Source of the DNA: Betaproteobacteria bacterium
GTDB lineage: Bacteria > Pseudomonadota > Gammaproteobacteria > Burkholderiales > SG8-39
Length of the DNA: 6,402 nt
Assembly (NCBI GenBank): GCA_009693435.1
Contig: SHXF01000162.1
Location: 1 to 6,402 of the forward strand
Reading direction: 5' to 3'
Shown here: positions 1-6,352 of the stretch, piece by piece
Layout of the letters: every line of letters begins with the position of its first letter
Position numbering within the stretch: position 1 is the first letter of the stretch
The notes under the pieces: model-generated
What the model saw: the letters and a program-made list of their open reading frames with translations, nothing else
Database searches by the model: none
Told to the model about the DNA's origin: nothing
Position numbers and translations under genes: made by a program

Positions 1-186
1 GCTTTCCCGTATGCATCGAACCACCTCCAGAAAAATCCGGAAGTTTCCAACACATTGAAATCGGTGACACCCGTGTTAATCATTTATGTACGTATTATCA
101 GTAAGTTAAGTCGCGCTCACCCCAAAATCTCCGGACAGCAGTGATATTTATTGTTAATCAGAGGCGAGGGGACAGCGACATTTTCA

Positions 187-206
187 AAACCGGTAAACGC
201 CGGCTT
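187..206 (-). terminator. weak terminator-like hairpin after the minus-strand Bug gene
   Basis: Read on the minus strand, AAGCCGG and CCGGTTT can pair (7 bp including one G-U) around a 6-nt loop, and a short run of four T overlaps the 3' arm. It lies 23 nt beyond the stop codon of the Bug receptor gene, where the dapE-Bug transcript would be expected to end. The stem is short and the T tract overlaps the arm rather than following it, so this is at best a weak intrinsic terminator. Confidence 0.3.
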
Positions 207-228
207 ATAAAACGTGCCTTTCGTACTA

Positions 229-1215
229 CTACCCCTTCAACAACCCCAAGTCCGCCAGCGCCGCCGCGATCACCTGATCCTGATCGCGGGTGTACTGGAG
301 CGTGGCGCCGCTGGCGAGATAGACGTACTCCTGTGAACTGGCTGCCAGTTCATTTTTCCATTCATCGGTCTGCACCATCCTGCCAAACACGCCGTCCCAG
401 AACGCGATCTGCGCCGGCGTCATGCCTTTCGGGCCGACCACCGTGCGCCAGTTCGAGGATACGGATTTCAGGCCCTGCTCGGTCAGCGTCGGCGCGTGGG
501 CAAGCGCGCCGCTGAGCCGCTGCGGTGACGCCACGCCGAGCACCCGCACCTGGCCCGCCATGACCTGACTGATGAGCGAGGGCACCACCGACACCGCGTA
601 ATCAATGTGTCCGCCCATCGCCGCGATGGTCGCATCAGCGCCTGATCTGAAAATCACAATCCTGATTTTGCGCGGATCGCCTTTCACGGTTTTCAATGCC
701 TGGCCCAACGCGATGTGCCCCACGCCGCCGCGCGCGGTCATGCCGCCGGTGACAGCATTCGGGTCTTTGGCCATGCGCCCGAACAGATCACGCGCGGTCT
801 TGAACGGCGAATCGGGTTTCACCACGATAATCATGTAGTCGTGCGCCAGCGGCGCCAGCGGCGTGACATGCGCGTACGACAACGGACTGACGCCGGTCTT
901 GCTGATAGTAGCCAGCGTGGTATTCGCCATCGACAGATAATGCCCGTCGCCCGCGTGCTGGTTCATGTAGACCATGCCGAGGGTGCCGGTGCCGCCGGGT
1001 TTGTTGACCACCGAACTGGATACCTCGAGAAACTTTTTTTCCTGAAACAGGCGCTGCATCACGCGCGCCGGGCGATCGGCGCCGCCGCCCGCGCCCGACC
1101 ACACAATGATTTCAACGTTCCTGTCGGGGCGCCAGTCGGCGGCCTGCGCCAAGCCCGATGCGCAGGCGAGCACGCACGCGACCAGCGCTGTCGAAACTGC
1201 GCGGCGTATTATCAC
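229..1215 (-). CDS. Bug-family (TctC-like) periplasmic solute-binding receptor
   Basis: A secreted solute receptor of the Bug/TctC family, which binds carboxylates or related small organic molecules in the periplasm for tripartite tricarboxylate transporters. The 328 residues match the usual length of about 320. Residues 1-25 form a signal peptide with a basic start, a hydrophobic core and an AQA cleavage site before ADW. The family glycine-rich first ligand loop is SGAGGGAD (40-47), followed by the NKPGGTGTLG segment (71-80). The second conserved region is SGADATIAAMGGHID (191-205). The start is a GTG at 1213-1215 with AAAGG only 2 nt upstream; an in-frame stop at 1231-1233 leaves no upstream alternative. 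It begins 33 nt after the dapE stop on the same strand, so it is probably cotranscribed. No tctA or tctB gene is in the window, as is common for orphan Bug genes. The substrate is unknown. Confidence 0.9.
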   Translation of the reverse strand: MIIRRAVSTALVACVLACASGLAQAADWRPDRNVEIIVWSGAGGGADRPARVMQRLFQEKKFLEVSSSVVNKPGGTGTLGMVYMNQHAGDGHYLSMANTTLATISKTGVSPLSYAHVTPLAPLAHDYMIIVVKPDSPFKTARDLFGRMAKDPNAVTGGMTARGGVGHIALGQALKTVKGDPRKIRIVIFRSGADATIAAMGGHIDYAVSVVPSLISQVMAGQVRVLGVASPQRLSGALAHAPTLTEQGLKSVSSNWRTVVGPKGMTPAQIAFWDGVFGRMVQTDEWKNELAASSQEYVYLASGATLQYTRDQDQVIAAALADLGLLKG

Positions 1216-1248
1216 GGCCTTTGCAAAAGTTCAAATAAAAACAAACGC

Positions 1249-2382
1249 TTACTTTATCAACACATTCACCAGCAACTGCTGGTAAATCTTTTTCAGCGGC
1301 TCGATCTCCTCCACCCCCACACATTCATTGAGCTTGTGTATCGTCGCATTGGTGGGGCCGAACTCCACCACCTGCGGGCAGATGTCGGCGATGAAGCGTC
1401 CGTCGGAGGTGCCGCCGGTGGTGGAGAGTTCGGTGTCCACGCCGGTGACGGTTTTGATCGCGCGCGTGATGGCGTCGACCAGATCACCGCGTTGCGTCAG
1501 AAACGGCCGGCCGTCGACGCGCCATTCCAGATCGTAGGTCACGCCATGCCGGTCCAGAATGTTGACCACGCGTGTTTGCAGTGACTCGGTAGTGCTCGCC
1601 GTGGAATGGCGGAAATTGAACTTGATGTGCGCGGCGCCTGGGATCACATTGTTCGCGCCGGTGCCGGAATTAAAATTGGAAATCTGCCAGGTGGTCGGCG
1701 GAAAATATTCGTTGCCGTTGTCCCATTTCGTTTGCGCCAGATCGGCGATGGCGGAAGCCACTTCGTGTATCGGATTGCGCGCCATGTCGGGATAGGCGAC
1801 ATGGCCCTGTATGCCGTTCACCGTGAGGAGGCCGGTGAGCGAACCGCGGCGGCCGTTTTTGATCATGTCGCCGAGTTTTTTCACTGAGGTGGGTTCGCCC
1901 ACCACGCAGTAGTCGAGCTTTTCGCCGCGCGCGGCGAGCGCTTCCACCACCCGCACCGTGCCGTCAATCGCCGGGCCTTCTTCATCCGAGGTAAACATCA
2001 CCGCCAGCGAACCGGGATGATCGGGATGCGCCCTGACGAAATCACGCAGCGCCAGCACGAAGGCCGCAAGCGAAGTTTTCATGTCGGATGCGCCGCGCCC
2101 ATAGAGCCAGCCGTCGCGGATGGTGGGCGTGAAAGGGTCACTGGTCCACTTATCGAGCGGACCGGTGGGCACCACATCGGTGTGGCCGGCAAAACACAGC
2201 AGCGGCTTTGCCGTGCCGCGCCGCGCCCACAGATTATCCACGCCGCCCATGCTGATTTTTTCGCACTTGAAACCGAGCGGTTCCAGTATCGCAATCAGGA
2301 TGTCGAGGCAGCCTGCGTCTTCCGGCGATACGGAATTGCGCGCGATGAGTTGCTTGGCGAGTTCGAGAGTATTGATTTCCAC
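1249..2382 (-). CDS. dapE: succinyl-diaminopimelate desuccinylase
   Basis: Zinc-dependent cytoplasmic hydrolase that cleaves N-succinyl-LL-2,6-diaminopimelate to succinate and LL-diaminopimelate in the succinylase branch of lysine and peptidoglycan precursor synthesis. It is an M20-family protein with an inserted dimerisation domain. From the GTG start it has 377 residues. Active-site residues fall at H67 (in GHTDVVP), D100 (SDMK), E134 as general base and E135 (DEEG), E163 (GEPTS) and H349 (ATIHKLNE). H194 lies in the dimerisation domain. These positions match the numbering I recall for Haemophilus influenzae DapE. The longer reading starts at TTG 2386-2388. I prefer GTG 2380-2382 because AAGGAG lies 9 nt before it but only 3 nt before the TTG, and because of the 377-residue fit. 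All catalytic residues are present, so the enzyme should be active. It is followed by a Bug receptor gene, which has no obvious link to lysine synthesis. Confidence 0.97.
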   Translation of the reverse strand: MEINTLELAKQLIARNSVSPEDAGCLDILIAILEPLGFKCEKISMGGVDNLWARRGTAKPLLCFAGHTDVVPTGPLDKWTSDPFTPTIRDGWLYGRGASDMKTSLAAFVLALRDFVRAHPDHPGSLAVMFTSDEEGPAIDGTVRVVEALAARGEKLDYCVVGEPTSVKKLGDMIKNGRRGSLTGLLTVNGIQGHVAYPDMARNPIHEVASAIADLAQTKWDNGNEYFPPTTWQISNFNSGTGANNVIPGAAHIKFNFRHSTASTTESLQTRVVNILDRHGVTYDLEWRVDGRPFLTQRGDLVDAITRAIKTVTGVDTELSTTGGTSDGRFIADICPQVVEFGPTNATIHKLNECVGVEEIEPLKKIYQQLLVNVLIK

Positions 2383-2391
2383 GGGCAAATT

Positions 2392-2397
2392 CTCCTT
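2392..2397 (-). promoter_or_regulatory. dapE ribosome binding site
   Basis: A consensus AAGGAG on the minus strand. It lies 9 nt before the GTG at 2380-2382 and 3 nt before an in-frame TTG at 2386-2388. The spacing favours the GTG as the dapE start. Confidence 0.75.
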
Positions 2398-2419
2398 GAT
2401 GAGCAGCGAATCTTATCAA

Positions 2420-2440
2420 AGTGCAGGTAAAATCCGCACT
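2420..2440. promoter_or_regulatory. dyad in the dapE / dehydrogenase divergent gap
   Basis: AGTGC, 11 nt, then GCACT: a perfect 5-bp inverted repeat. It extends inward by GG/CC if one A is bulged out, leaving a TAAAAT loop. It sits in the 89-nt gap that must hold the promoters of both divergent units. A weak minus-strand -10-like TAAGAT (2410-2415) lies beside it without a good -35. It could be an operator for either direction, or chance. Confidence 0.25.
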
Positions 2441-2471
2441 CCTTCCACGATCTCGCGTTGTCACGTCCGCC

Positions 2472-3431
2472 ATGTCTGCCAAACCCGCATTGATTATTTC
2501 GCACCGCTGCCACGCCGAATTCGGCGCCGCACTCGCCGCCGCCGTTACCCGCCTGAAACTGCCGCACGATATCGTTGCACTGCCGGCGGACAAAGACGCA
2601 CGGCTTTCCGAGGCCGATGTGGCACGCGCCGAAATCGCTTTTTTTTCACAGGATCTCAATCCCACGCACTCGCGGCAGTTCTTTTCGGCGGTGCGCAAGG
2701 CGCCCAACTTCAAGTGGCTGCATGTGTTCAATATCGGCGTCGATCATCCGATCTATACCGAAATGCTGGAGCGCGGCGTGCGGGTCACCACCTCCGCCGG
2801 CACCACCGCGCAGCCGATCTCGCAGACAGCCCTGACCGCAATGCTGATGCTGGCACGGGGTTTTCCGCACTGGCTGAAAGCGCAGGCCGAACATCGCTGG
2901 GACCCGGTGCGCCTGCAAAACCCGCCGCGCGATTTGCCGGGGCAAACCGTGCTGGTCTACGGCATGGGGCAGATCGGCACGGAATTTGCGCGACTTTCCC
3001 GGGCCTTGAGTTTGCATGTCATCGGCGTGCGCCGCAGTGCGCGCAAAGCCGATGACCCGGTGGATGAAATGCACACGCCGGATCAACTCGATAGGCTGCT
3101 GCCGCGTGCCGATTGGCTGATGCTGTGCTGCCCGCTGACAGCCGAAACCCGCAAGCTGCTGTCGGCACAGCGTTTGTCACTATTGCCGAAGGGCGCCTAT
3201 GTGCTGAATGTCGCGCGCGGCGAAGTGATCGATGAAGCCGCCATGATAGCTGCGCTCAAAAGCGGGCACCTCGCCGGCGCGTATCTGGATGTGTTTGAGC
3301 AGGAGCCGCTGCCTGCCGCGTCGCCGCTATGGGATTTGCCCAACGTGATCGTGACGCCGCACAATTCAACCAGCTCCAGCGGCAACGAACAGCGCGTGCT
3401 CGATTGCTTTGTGCACATTCTCGAACAATGA
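2472..3431 (+). CDS. D-2-hydroxyacid dehydrogenase, NAD(P)-dependent
   Basis: Cytoplasmic oxidoreductase of the D-isomer-specific 2-hydroxyacid dehydrogenase family, interconverting a 2-oxo acid and its D-2-hydroxy acid (glyoxylate/hydroxypyruvate reductase-like). The 319 residues run as a split substrate-binding domain around a Rossmann domain. The cofactor motif GMGQIG is at 164-169. The catalytic triad is present: R249 (in NVARGEVID), E278 (FEQEPLP) and H297 (TPHNS). After the second Rossmann strand the sequence is VIGVRRS (183-189), with Arg-Arg where NAD-specific members usually have an acidic residue; this suggests NADP(H). The ATG at 2472 is chosen because the first beta strand (ALIIS) follows directly. 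An in-frame GTG at 2421 would add 17 residues with no hydrophobic strand and no ribosome site. No clear Shine-Dalgarno precedes the ATG either. It is followed after 46 nt by a Bug receptor gene. The exact substrate cannot be assigned. Confidence 0.92.
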   Translation: MSAKPALIISHRCHAEFGAALAAAVTRLKLPHDIVALPADKDARLSEADVARAEIAFFSQDLNPTHSRQFFSAVRKAPNFKWLHVFNIGVDHPIYTEMLERGVRVTTSAGTTAQPISQTALTAMLMLARGFPHWLKAQAEHRWDPVRLQNPPRDLPGQTVLVYGMGQIGTEFARLSRALSLHVIGVRRSARKADDPVDEMHTPDQLDRLLPRADWLMLCCPLTAETRKLLSAQRLSLLPKGAYVLNVARGEVIDEAAMIAALKSGHLAGAYLDVFEQEPLPAASPLWDLPNVIVTPHNSTSSSGNEQRVLDCFVHILEQ

Positions 3432-3477
3432 AAAAACAAAACACCGTTGACCAATGAAGTGCTACGCACCGGATAAA

Positions 3478-4440
3478 ATGAAATTAAAACAAACACTTGC
3501 ATTTGCTTCGACGCTGGGCGCTTGCGCAGTGGCCGTGGCGCAGTCCTACCCCGCCAAAGCGGTGCGCATCGTGGTGCCGTTTGCCGCCGGCGGCAACACC
3601 GATTTCACCGCGCGCACCATTGCGGCCAAGCTCAGCGAGGCACTGGGCCAGCAATTTCTGGTAGATAACCGCCCCGGCGCTTCCACCAACATCGGCTCCG
3701 ACATGATCGTCAAAGCTGCACCCGACGGCTACAACATTCTGTTGGGTGGCGCGGCGAACACCATCAACGTCGCCGCGCTGGCCAAAGTGCCGTTTGATTT
3801 GCAGCGCGATCTGGCGCCGATCATTCTGTGCGTGAAGGGTGCCAACGTGCTGTCGATACATCCATCGCTGCCCGCGAAAGATCTCAAGCAACTGATCGCG
3901 CTGGCGAAAGCAAAGCCGGGGCAGTTGAATTACGGCACTTCGGGTGTCGCCAGTTCCAATCACATGGCCGGTGAATTGTTCATGCTTATGGCGGGCATCA
4001 AGCTTAATCATGTGCCGTACAAGGGCAACGCGCCGGCGCTGACCGATCTTATCGGCGGCCATGTCGAGATGATTATCAGCGGCGTGCCCGCGTTGATACC
4101 GCACCTCAAGAGCGGGCGCATACGCGCGGTGGCGATCGGCAGCCTGAAGCGCTTCGCGGCGATACCCGAAGTGCCGACCTTCGACGAACAGGGCCTCAAG
4201 GGTTACGAAGCCTCGACCTGGTTCGGCTTTATGGCGCCGATCAAGACGCCGCGTGACATCATCACCAAGCTCAATGCCGAGACCGCCAAAGTACTCGCCA
4301 GCAAAGAAATACGCGAGCGCTATCAGGTCGAGGGCCTTGAGCCGCAGGGCGGATCGCCGGAGGCATTTGCAAAGTTTATCGCCTCGGAGATCGCTCTCTA
4401 TACGCGGGTAGTCAAGGCCGCGAATCTGCCCAAGTTGTAA
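3478..4440 (+). CDS. Bug-family (TctC-like) periplasmic solute-binding receptor
   Basis: A canonical Bug receptor, secreted to the periplasm to bind a carboxylate-type ligand. With the ATG at 3478 it has 320 residues and a proper signal peptide: MKLKQ, a hydrophobic core, then AVA (19-21) before QSYP. An in-frame ATG at 3454 would add eight residues (MKCYAPDK) before it; the later start is preferred, though its ribosome site (GGA at 3471) is weak. Family signatures: IVVPFAAGGNTD (31-42), VDNRPGASTNIGSD (62-75), APDGY (81-85), the second ligand loop HVPYKGNAPALTDLIGGHVE (178-197) and PEVPTFDEQGLKGYE (230-244). It lies 46 nt after the dehydrogenase gene and 56 nt before the cupin gene on the same strand, so an operon is likely. 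It differs clearly from the Bug protein at 229-1215, so a recent local duplication is unlikely. No transporter membrane subunits are in view. Confidence 0.94.
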   Translation: MKLKQTLAFASTLGACAVAVAQSYPAKAVRIVVPFAAGGNTDFTARTIAAKLSEALGQQFLVDNRPGASTNIGSDMIVKAAPDGYNILLGGAANTINVAALAKVPFDLQRDLAPIILCVKGANVLSIHPSLPAKDLKQLIALAKAKPGQLNYGTSGVASSNHMAGELFMLMAGIKLNHVPYKGNAPALTDLIGGHVEMIISGVPALIPHLKSGRIRAVAIGSLKRFAAIPEVPTFDEQGLKGYEASTWFGFMAPIKTPRDIITKLNAETAKVLASKEIRERYQVEGLEPQGGSPEAFAKFIASEIALYTRVVKAANLPKL

Positions 4441-4496
4441 GCGGTGCCAGATTGGAAGGCCAGTGATTCTTCGACATCAACGATTAAGGAGTATGC

Positions 4497-4844
4497 ATGC
4501 GTATCCATAACCTGTACACCGACGCTAACGGTGAATCCCACTTTCGTGACATCGAAGTCGAGTGGGCCGAAGAGCGGCGCGGCAGCAAACTCTCGAAGCG
4601 CCTGCCGGCGACCGGCATTATCTTCCGCGAGACCAAGGCGGAGAACACGGTCGACTGGCATACGGCGCCGCGCCGCCAATACATCGTGAATCTCGAGTCC
4701 GGGGTCAAAATCACCGCCAGCGACGGGGAAAGCCGGGTAATCGGCACCGGCGAAATTCTTCTGGTTGAGGACACCACAGGCAAGGGCCATGTATCGGAGG
4801 GGCTTGGAGCGTTGCGACGCAGTCTTTTTATACCTATCGAATAG
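4497..4844 (+). CDS. small cupin-like protein
   Basis: A 115-residue soluble protein with the pattern of a single-domain cupin, a small beta-barrel fold used by many metal-dependent enzymes and ligand-binding proteins. The middle reads DWHTAPRRQYIVNLESG (53-69), resembling cupin motif 1. Motif 2 looks like GTGEILLVEDTTGKGH (83-98), with the GxxxLxxDTTGxGH pattern of small stand-alone cupins. H55 and H98 are the visible candidate metal ligands; the classical HxH plus Glu set of motif 1 is not complete. The C-terminus RRSLFIPIE closes the barrel. AAGGAG at 4486-4491 sits 5 nt before the ATG, the strongest ribosome site of this three-gene set. It follows the Bug gene by 56 nt. Cupins of this size occur beside catabolic and uptake genes in Burkholderiales, but no reaction is established from sequence. 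The family call is fairly sure; the function is open. Confidence 0.8.
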   Translation: MRIHNLYTDANGESHFRDIEVEWAEERRGSKLSKRLPATGIIFRETKAENTVDWHTAPRRQYIVNLESGVKITASDGESRVIGTGEILLVEDTTGKGHVSEGLGALRRSLFIPIE

Positions 4845-4921
4845 CGGCATCCGGAGATCATTTCCAGCCTCCATGGCACCGTTTGCGTGGATTCGTAAAA
4901 AAACCTGGAAGAGGCTTGGCC

Positions 4922-4950
4922 TTGACGCGGCCTGCCACGGTATCTACTAC
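4922..4950 (+). promoter_or_regulatory. candidate promoter of the mazE-like gene
   Basis: TTGACG (4922-4927, 5 of 6 to the sigma-70 -35 box) is followed after 17 nt by TACTAC (4945-4950, 3 of 6 to the -10 box). A start near 4957 would give a leader of about 28 nt before the ATG at 4985. The -35 is good and the -10 is poor. The -10 overlaps a palindrome listed separately. Confidence 0.35.
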
Positions 4951-4955
4951 GTAGA
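4943..4955. promoter_or_regulatory. palindrome near the mazE promoter, possible autoregulatory operator
   Basis: Two overlapping dyads: the perfect 8-bp palindrome CTACGTAG (4947-4954) and TCTAC-TAC-GTAGA (4943-4955). They overlap the candidate -10 box and end 29 nt before the mazE-like start. MazE and other AbrB-fold antitoxins generally bind palindromic operators at their own promoters, so this is the natural candidate. An 8-bp palindrome can also arise by chance. Confidence 0.35.
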
Positions 4956-4984
4956 AACTTTGGCGCCTGGCACAGGAGAAGTTC

Positions 4985-5245
4985 ATGCACGCGATTATCA
5001 AAAAATGGGGCAACAGCCCCGCAGTGCGGCTCAATTCGTCCGCAATGAAAATTGCCTGTTTCGACATAGAGCAACGCGTGACGATCAAAGCGTCCAAAGG
5101 GCGCATCGTCATTGAGCCTGCTGATAAATTCGAGTTTAAGCTGGAAGAGCTTGTGGCTGGTATCACCCGTGAAAACGTTCATGGAGAAGTTGATTTTGGC
5201 GGCCCTGTTGGCAAGGAAGCAGGTGCAGTTCCGTCACCGCTTTAA
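4985..5245 (+). CDS. MazE/AbrB-family antitoxin, apparently without its toxin
   Basis: An 86-residue protein with a MazE-type AbrB/SpoVT swapped-hairpin DNA-binding domain at the N-terminus: IKKWGNSPAVRL (5-16), then DIEQRVTIKASKGRIVIEP (27-45). The acidic tail LEELVAGITRENVHGEVDFGGPVGKEA (53-79) is of the type that wraps around a MazF toxin. AGGAG at 4974-4978 lies 6 nt before the ATG. In MazEF pairs the antitoxin normally ends near GKEA and mazF overlaps or follows. Here seven more residues (GAVPSPL) follow and the gene runs 12 bp into the end of a convergent LysR gene. No MazF-like reading frame is present downstream. After VRL the sequence is NSSA, where relatives usually have a proline. 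It may be a solitary antitoxin, a remnant of a broken pair, or a transcription factor. Confidence 0.85.
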   Translation: MHAIIKKWGNSPAVRLNSSAMKIACFDIEQRVTIKASKGRIVIEPADKFEFKLEELVAGITRENVHGEVDFGGPVGKEAGAVPSPL

Positions 5246-6139
5246 GTCTGCGGAATTCTTCTTGACCGTCGCCTTCAGAATCTCGATCAGGCGGCGCCCC
5301 GCCGGTGACAGGTAACCGTCCTTTCTGTAACTCACGTGGACGCGGCGAATCCGCTCCAACTCTTTTACCTTGATCTCTGCAACGCGGTACTGCGATGCGA
5401 CTTCCTTGAGGGTGAGCCGCGTTGAATAGCCCAGCAAACCCGCATTGGCTACCAGATAGTCCCGCAGGGGCGAGGAGTCGGTCCTAATTCCCGTGCGCGG
5501 CGCCGGATTGCCGGCAGCCAACGACGCTTCGACGAATACGTCCCAACGCGCGCTGATGCCGCTGCGCGCCCAGCGCTCCTGCGCGAGGTCTCGAATGCTC
5601 ACTTGCTTGCGCCTGGCCAGCCGGTGATTTGCCGCGACAAAGGTGACAAACGCGTCGTCCAACAAGTGCTCATGCACAAGGTCATCCTGCGACGGGACGG
5701 CGTCGTGTACGATCAGGTCCAGTTCTCCGCTGCGCAGCGCCGGCAGCAGCCCGGAGGTCATGGCCGTCACCACCAGCTCCAGATCCGCAGCGTCTTTTAA
5801 CAATTCAGCACAGGCGGGTGCCAGCGGGAAGGTCATCACGCCGGGATGTGCGCCGATGCGCAGGATCCCCGACCGGCCCTGGCTCAAGTCCGCCACTTCG
5901 CGCAACACATCCTCGCGCGCCAGACGCAGCCGCTGAACGCGCGCCAACAGCGCCGTGCCGGTTGCGGTCAATTCGACACCCTTGGGGGTGCGCTTCACCA
6001 ACTTTGTCTGCATCGCTGTTTCCAATCGGCGCAGGCTCAGGCTGAGCGCGGGCTGGCTTAAGTTCAAAGCCTCCGCCGCGCGGCCGACGTGTCCGTGCTG
6101 GGCGAGCACGGCGAAATACTCTATGTCTCGAAATTCCAT
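5234..6139 (-). CDS. LysR-family transcriptional regulator
   Basis: A 301-residue LysR-type regulator, the usual family length of about 300. The N-terminal winged helix-turn-helix covers residues 1-60: FRDIEYFAVLAQHGHVGRAA, then recognition helix LSQPALSLSLRRLE (27-40) and the wing KRTPKGVELTATG (49-61). A linker helix spans roughly 62-88. The effector-binding domain starts at LRIGAHPG (93-100) and runs to the C-terminus in two lobes, with the hinge-like return near TGIRTDSS (216-223). The ATG at 6137-6139 has no clear Shine-Dalgarno, and the in-frame upstream codons offer no other start before a stop. Its 3' end overlaps the convergent mazE-like gene by 12 bp. LysR genes are usually transcribed away from their target; here that target would lie beyond 6402. 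Control of the dehydrogenase/Bug/cupin genes is possible but not shown. The inducer is unknown. Confidence 0.95.
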   Translation of the reverse strand: MEFRDIEYFAVLAQHGHVGRAAEALNLSQPALSLSLRRLETAMQTKLVKRTPKGVELTATGTALLARVQRLRLAREDVLREVADLSQGRSGILRIGAHPGVMTFPLAPACAELLKDAADLELVVTAMTSGLLPALRSGELDLIVHDAVPSQDDLVHEHLLDDAFVTFVAANHRLARRKQVSIRDLAQERWARSGISARWDVFVEASLAAGNPAPRTGIRTDSSPLRDYLVANAGLLGYSTRLTLKEVASQYRVAEIKVKELERIRRVHVSYRKDGYLSPAGRRLIEILKATVKKNSADLKR

Positions 6140-6206
6140 GATGATAAGCAGTAATTATGAAGTCTCTATTCTCGCACAATTTCGTTAATGCGTGGCAGGT
6201 GTCAAC

Positions 6207-6284
6207 ATGAATTCGTGGGACGACAAAACACGCAAGCGCAAGCAGCAATTCTCAATTTGCTTCGTCAGCAGAATCTGTGGGTGA
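6207..6284 (+). CDS. doubtful 25-codon ORF upstream of the LysR gene
   Basis: ATG at 6207, stop TGA at 6282-6284, encoding a basic, unrecognised 25-residue peptide beginning MNSWDDKTRKRKQQ. An AGGT lies 7 nt upstream. Its stop codon falls within the first arm of the inverted repeats at 6278-6294, a layout also seen in leader peptides. It has no run of a single amino acid that would suggest amino-acid attenuation. It may well be untranslated. Confidence 0.12.
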   Translation: MNSWDDKTRKRKQQFSICFVSRICG

Positions 6285-6316
6285 GTTTCACCCATTTTAG
6301 AAAATTGGGTGTTCAC
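6278..6316. repeat. three-arm inverted repeat able to form two competing hairpins
   Basis: Arm 1 TGGGTGA (6278-6284) pairs perfectly with arm 2 TCACCCA (6288-6294) across 3 nt. Arm 2 can instead pair, as CACCCA (6289-6294), with arm 3 TGGGTG (6306-6311). The stem is then extended by TTTT/AAAA (6295-6298, 6301-6304) with one bulged T, and by an outer GTGA/TCAC pair (6281-6284, 6313-6316). The two folds exclude each other. No T tract follows, so it is not a standard terminator. It may be a multi-site operator or an RNA switch. Confidence 0.6.
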
Positions 6317-6343
6317 GCTGGTTGAATACTTTGACAAGCAAAG

Positions 6344-6352
6344 TTATCCACG
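6344..6352 (+). promoter_or_regulatory. DnaA-box-like nonamer
   Basis: TTATCCACG matches the DnaA box consensus TTATNCACA at 8 of 9 positions, differing only in the last base. It is a single copy in this window, so it does not define an origin. It abuts a GC-rich inverted repeat. Single DnaA boxes also occur by chance or as DnaA-regulated promoter sites. Confidence 0.25.

Noticed and set aside
715..1584. 289-codon plus-strand open frame
   Set aside because: It lies antisense to both the Bug receptor and dapE, crosses their junction and shows no recognisable domain; both minus-strand genes have clear family motifs.
2421..2471. N-terminal extension of the dehydrogenase from GTG 2421
   Set aside because: The extra 17 residues have no ribosome site before them and do not fit the family N-terminus, which begins with the beta strand just after the ATG at 2472.
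2120..3055. 311-codon plus-strand open frame
   Set aside because: It runs antisense to dapE and then out of frame inside the dehydrogenase; its arginine- and proline-rich composition is typical of a GC-rich shadow frame.
4845..4880. Terminator after the cupin gene
   Set aside because: Only a 4-bp GGAG/CTCC pairing can be drawn and no T tract follows.
4845..4984. Gap between cupin and antitoxin as a possible gene remnant
   Set aside because: Translations in all frames gave nothing recognisable; only promoter-like and palindromic signals could be supported.
4484..5182. 232-codon minus-strand open frame spanning the cupin, the 140-nt gap and most of the antitoxin
   Set aside because: It is antisense to two genes with good ribosome sites and family motifs, and its own translation has no recognisable domain.
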